Assembly (NCBI GenBank): GCA_963691705.1
Contig: OY829544.1
Coordinates: 9,431,501-9,495,500, forward strand
Reading direction: 5' to 3'
DNA from: Viola odorata
Taxonomy: Eukaryota > Streptophyta > Magnoliopsida > Malpighiales > Violaceae
Length of the DNA stretch: 64,000 bases
Part shown: positions 59,512 through 64,000 of the stretch, piece by piece
How positions within the stretch are numbered: the stretch's first letter is position 1
Layout: each line of letters opens with the position of its first letter
The notes under the pieces: generated by a model
The model's input: only the letters and a program-made list of their open reading frames with translations
Databases searched by the model: none
Told to the model about the DNA's origin: nothing
Translations under genes and position numbers: made by a program

Positions 59512-60496
59512 GGGTTAATGACAGTTTTGGTACCTGCAGTCTAATTGATTGATTTATTTCATCCCTCTATTTTTTAAAAATAGTATTTCATCCTTCCACT
59601 CTATTTTTATGTTGGATTTCAGCCCTCACCCTAACACCATCCAAATTTTCCGTCCATTTTGCGTGAAACGACGCCGTTTTACTACTTGGGAGCGTAAGCT
59701 CCGTCGTTTGGACCACGTGACACGTCGTTTTGAGTGTACATTAATTTTAAAATTTACAAAAATAATATAATTAATTTTAAAATTTACAAAAATAATATAA
59801 TTAATTTTAAAAATTCAGAAAAATAATTTACTTAATTTGAAAATTCCAAAAAGATATTGTAATTAATTTGAAAATTACAGAAAAATAATTTAATTAACTT
59901 TAAAAATTCAGAAAAATAATGTAATTAATTTTAAAGATTAGGAAAAAAAATAAAAAATCCTCCTATATTTATAATTTTGTTATATATTTTGTGGTTTATT
60001 TGTTGGCTTTGGTGGTGGTTTAATGGTGATTGAGGATGGGGGTTGTTGATTTGGCGGCAGTGGGGGTGTGGCGAGGAGGATTTTTTAATTTTTTTTCCTA
60101 ATCTTTAAAATTAATTACATTATTTTCTGGATTTTTAAATTTAATTGCATTATTTTTCTGTAATTTTAAAATTAATTACAATATCTTTTTGGAATTTTCA
60201 AATTAAGTAAATTATTTTTCTGAATTTTTAAAATTAATTATATTATTTTTGTAAATTTTAAAATTAATTTACGCTTAAAACGACGTGTCACGCGGTCCAA
60301 ACGAATGAGTTTACGCTCCCAAGTAGTAAAACGACGTCGTTTCACGCAAAATGGACGGAAAATTTGGATGGCGTTAGGGTGAGGGCTGAAATCCAACATA
60401 AAAATAGAGCGGAAGGATGAAATACTATTTTTTTAAAATAAAGGGATGAAATAAATCAATCAATTAGACTGCAGATACCAAAACTGTCATTAACCC
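59512..60496. mobile_element. Non-autonomous MULE-type foldback element, 985 bp
   Basis: Both ends begin GGGTTAATGACAGTTTTGGT. The inverted similarity is above 90% for about 250 bp and continues through AT-rich arms to roughly 450 bp each, leaving a loop of about 85-100 bp near 59960-60070. The 9-bp duplication AACAAATAA is perfect (59503-59511 and 60497-60505). There is no transposase. The element sits about 270 bp upstream of the ALG13-like start codon and about 700 bp upstream of the SUVH4-like start. Confidence 0.9.
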
Positions 60497-61211
60497 AACA
60501 AATAACGTCAATCAAATCTCATTAATTATTAAAATTTTTAATTTCATTCGTTTAATTTTATTAAATGATTTAAATTTTTTTAACATGACTAATCAAGATA
60601 CAAGATACAGAGAAAATTAGAAAAATCTAAATCCTAAAAATTAATAAAGAAACTTTCTTTATTCATTCAATATTTATGAGAGAAAATAATAAATAAAAAA
60701 ATTATGATTGGAAATAAATTATTGTGATAAGGGAGTAGATACTTTCCTATTCATGAATACAAAATACTCGTAAGAAAAAACAACTAGTAGTAATAAACTT
60801 TAAAACCAAACATGGAAATAAAACTTGTAGTCTTGGATATTCCCGCCTCGTTGAGGTCTTTTTTTTGAAGTTCTTTTTTTACCGGCCTAAAAAATAGGAG
60901 GTAAACAGTAAAGATACCCTAAGATTGATCCCACTACCTCACTGGTTACTACTCTCCTCCTCCTCTCTCGCATCCTGCACATCTCCTTCCGAATTCACAG
61001 GTGCGTTCCTCCTCCTCCGTGGCTTAGCGATTTCGTCTTTCCACCACTAAACAATGCCGATTTCCATTTTAACAAATCATAGCTCTCTTTTTTCATTGTC
61101 TTTCAAGATTAGTGGAACTTGCTCCTAAAAACCCAGTGATTTTGTTAGGTATTTATTGTTTCTGTTGTTATTTTTTGCATGCACAATTTCGATTTCTTGG
61201 AAATTTTCCAG

Positions 61212-64000
61212 ATGGTTGGGCGGAGAAAGAATGGGGATAAGTCCGATGGGGATGATGCTAGAGTGCATGGTGATGTTGATGTGACGAAGAGCAATGGACA
61301 AAGGGTTCAAAATCTTGATCCTGAATTCGTTGCTCAGACTAAGAGGAGAGCTAGCCCTAGGTTTAATAACGTTCCGGGGGAGAAAAGGCCGTATTATGGT
61401 CCTCCTGTTGAGCGTAGGAGGCTGTCGAATAGTCCTGTTGGGGGAGAAGAAACTGCGAAGAGCAATGAACAAAGGGTTCAAAATCTTGATCCGGAATTCG
61501 TTGCTCAGACTAAGAGGAGAGCTAGCCCTAGGCTTAAGAACGTTCCGGGGGAGAAAAGGCCGTATTATGGTCCTCCTGTTGAGCGGAGGAGGCTGTTGAA
61601 TAGTCCTGTTCGGGGAGAAGAAACTGCGAAGAGCAATGAACAAAGGGTTCAAAATCTTGATCCGGAATTCGTTGCTCAGACTAAGAGGAGAGCTAGCCCT
61701 AGGCTTAAGAACGTTCTGGGGGAGAAAAGGCCGTATTATGGTCCTCCTGTTGAGCGGAGGAGGCTGTCGAATAGTCCTGTTCAGGGAGAAGAAACTGCAA
61801 AGAAGAGGAAATCTGAAATGTCGGAAGGAAGTGGTAGTAATGAGGAAGTAAAGCAAGATTCTGCGGTTGATATGGGCAGCAAAGATGGAGAGGATTTGAA
61901 GGCCGATGGTGGTTTGGAGAGTACTTGCAGCTCACGAATTCAGCATGCTCCGACGGAAGTTGTGGAAGTAGGTGATGATAAGTACATGAAGTGGATTGAT
62001 TATGAAAAATTTGTTGTTGAGAGTATGGATGAAAAGGCAGACTCAAAGGTGAAAGAGACCATGAGGGTTTATAACAAGTATTACCTTCAGTACGTTAAGG
62101 TCATTACTCTTTTCAAATGTTGGTTTGTGGAGTAATCTATTTGAGCAGTTAGGTATTTGTTTGAAACTCTCTTGGTTTAATATGTCCTTCATAAAATGCC
62201 ATGGGAGATGTTTCGTTGTTTTTCTGTTTTCTGGTTTTCTAGTGGATGCCTTACTGTTAAGTTATTTGCTGTAGGCATTGCAACTTGTTCTCATCTTTGT
62301 TGTTTTTGCTAATTAAACTCTAAAGAAGTTGGATATTGCTTTTCCTGAAGGTCTTCCGCCTGTATGATTATATGTTTGTGTGCATACAGTCAAGCGTGGT
62401 GTTTAGGAAGATTCTTAGGACTGTTTTACATTTTTCATATAGCAGTGCAATGTCTGATTCTATTTGGAATATATACTTTAAGAACAAAATTAGTCATATG
62501 ACTCGGCATGGATTTTGTGCATGAAGGGTTACCAATTTCCTTAGTTTTCTAGCGCTATCTGCATTTAAGTTAATAATTGTACTAAAACACTTCAATGGCT
62601 TACAGGAAGAAGAAAACAGATGTAAGAAGGAGAAGGAGAAGGTAATGGTCCACTTTATACTGATTTTGCTAGTAATGCAGAGATCTTGACCTTTAAACTT
62701 TTTGTTTGAGTTGATATTCAGTGTCTGGAATCTCCACCTCTTTAGTGAATATGCCTATAGCTTGACATTTAAACATAGAGTTTATGCAGATGCGCTGTTA
62801 AGATAACCCCACAGAACTTCTATGCTTAGAAGGAAGACTTTTGTTTTGTCCCATGAAAACTACTTAAGCCTATCAATTCACATGAAATAGAAAATCTATC
62901 AATTAATTTTGGGAATTGAGCTTTTAAATGTGAGAGTTTGAAAACTACGTTTTAATAGTTTTAACTTTAAAGTTTACATACAACCATGCTTGTAGGTTCA
63001 AGTCTAGGGGTAATATTGTATGGTAGGTATGGATGTAGCATTCAAAGTTGAGAGTACTGTCCACTGTTTTATTTTAGCTCATGTATAGTCAGATGTTATT
63101 GTTCGACTTTTTTGGGACAACAACAAAAACATTTAATTGTAACAGCAATTTAGCTCCCCTTTTCCTTCTGGCCTTTGTGTGAATTGGGAAGAGCTTTAGG
63201 TGGCAGTTCTGGGTCTTTTGAGTTGTTCCATTTGTTAATGTTCTGAAAACTTTGCAGAGAGGAAAACAAAGTGTTGTTGCTAAACATTCTTGCAAGCGGC
63301 CTGATTTGAAGGCAGTTAGTAAGGCAAGTTGCTTGCGATCTCAATGCCTTCTTGATCCTCCTATATACTTAAGTACCAAGACCATTGGTTTAGCCATTGG
63401 AAACGGTTTGAAAGTTTGCTATCATTTTAGATGCTGTGGTTGTCTGTACACCCAGAGATGGTGATACTTAGTTATAATGGTTCAAAATGATAGGTTTTCT
63501 GTGCACGCGTAAAATTTATGGTTATTACCAGCTCCACTGACTTACTAATTGCCATTTTGAGGCCATACGTCATTCTCGTACCCATCCCACCTTTATGAAT
63601 GAATTTATTGTGTGGTAAAAGTTGCAGCATATTTGTTTCTTCATTCTTTCTTTTGCTGGTGATTCATGGCAGATGTCAGATAACAAGGAGATCTTATTTC
63701 CGGAAAAGCAATTTGGTCATGTCCCTGGTTGGTAACCCATACTCGAACTCTTTGTGTGTGGGGTGGGGAGGGATGGAAAGGTGCTGAGGGTGGATGGTAG
63801 TTATGCCATGCTGCTGTTTGGTTTATTCATTTCAGTATGCAGCAGCAGCTATAGTTACCAACTAGGCAACTACCTTCCCGAACTGCCTTAAAATTGTTTT
63901 TTTCCCTATGAATATAAGAAACGATCTCTGTTCTGCTTCTGTCTCTCAGGCATCTTTGTTGGGCACCAATTCTTCTCTCGCTGTGAAATGGTGGCTATTG
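61212..64000 (+). CDS. SUVH4: SUVH4/KYP-like histone H3K9 methyltransferase, N-terminal part (runs off the window)
   Basis: Coding exons: 61212-62099, 62606-62641, 63258-63323, 63673-63727 and 63950 to the window end. All are in phase. A leader intron (donor CACAG|GTGCG at 61001) ends directly at the ATG. Residues 26-196 are three near-identical 57-residue repeats, then an acidic linker. The family-conserved KVKETMRVYNKYYLQYV, EEENRCKKEKEK and SCKRPDLKAV follow. The window ends just inside the SRA-YDG domain (FGHVPGIFVGHQFFSRCEM). SUVH4-type proteins read methylated DNA with the SRA domain and methylate H3K9 with a C-terminal SET domain, reinforcing CHG methylation and transposon silencing. 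The SET domain would lie beyond 64000 and is not seen. The intron after exon 4 begins with GC (AAG|GCAAGT). Confidence 0.85.
61287..61799 (+). repeat. 171-bp in-frame tandem repeat, three units, in the SUVH4-like gene
   Basis: Units start at 61287, 61458 and 61629 with an exact 171-bp period. Each encodes 57 residues including QNLDPEFVAQTKRRASPR and EKRPYYGPPVERRR. The last two units differ by only a few bases, and the first is slightly more diverged. The units are basic and Pro-rich. Confidence 0.95.

Noticed and set aside
61125..61856. 243-codon minus-strand frame over the SUVH4-like repeats
   Set aside because: It is produced by the tripled 171-bp unit read backwards. The plus strand has splice sites and family motifs.

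Overview
The window is nuclear DNA from a flowering plant, most likely a eudicot. The evidence is short U2-type introns, AT-rich intergenic DNA, an ERF group X transcription factor, a plant Mei2-like protein, a SUVH-type SRA protein, and plant transposons (a Ty3/gypsy Tat-lineage element, MULEs, hAT). I cannot resolve the species from sequence alone.

Genes. Position 1-1073 (minus): 5' exons of a plastid-targeted multi-pass membrane protein, DUF2301-like, running off the left edge. 4456-7141 (minus): two-exon AP2/ERF factor of 326 aa. 14885-17362 (plus): eight-exon otubain-type deubiquitinase of 301 aa. 18977-25993 (minus): fourteen-exon Mei2-like RNA-binding protein of 978 aa with three RRMs and one GC-AG intron. 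61212-64000 (plus): 5' part of a SUVH4/KYP-like H3K9 methyltransferase, cut by the window edge in its SRA domain, with a threefold in-frame 57-aa repeat and a second GC-AG intron. Exon models were assembled by hand from splice sites. In every complete gene the exon lengths sum to a whole number of codons.

Mobile DNA fills much of 28-61 kb. A 12.8-kb Tat-lineage gypsy element (28221-41034, duplication ATTAT) has 775-bp LTRs differing at only three bases, yet its gag-pol is broken. Its long 3' region holds a nested 1.6-kb hAT element (35317-36923, 8-bp duplication) and an antisense, spliced 741-codon reading frame (37341-39634). A 6.5-kb MULE (43187-49730, 9-bp duplication) has near-identical 196-bp terminal inverted repeats. 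It encodes an apparently intact four-exon transposase of 1200 aa and, from the opposite end, a 151-aa GRF zinc-finger protein with a C-terminal membrane segment. Three further MULE-type foldback elements lie at 11426-12859, 51702-53199 and 59512-60496.

Between 51.7 and 59.3 kb lie orphan exon-like pieces of cellular genes: a BAG-like fragment, a PDIL5-4 exon with its splice sites, and an ALG13 first exon. The strongest candidates for something little described are the GRF-membrane accessory gene of the intact MULE and the spliced antisense gene of the retroelement.
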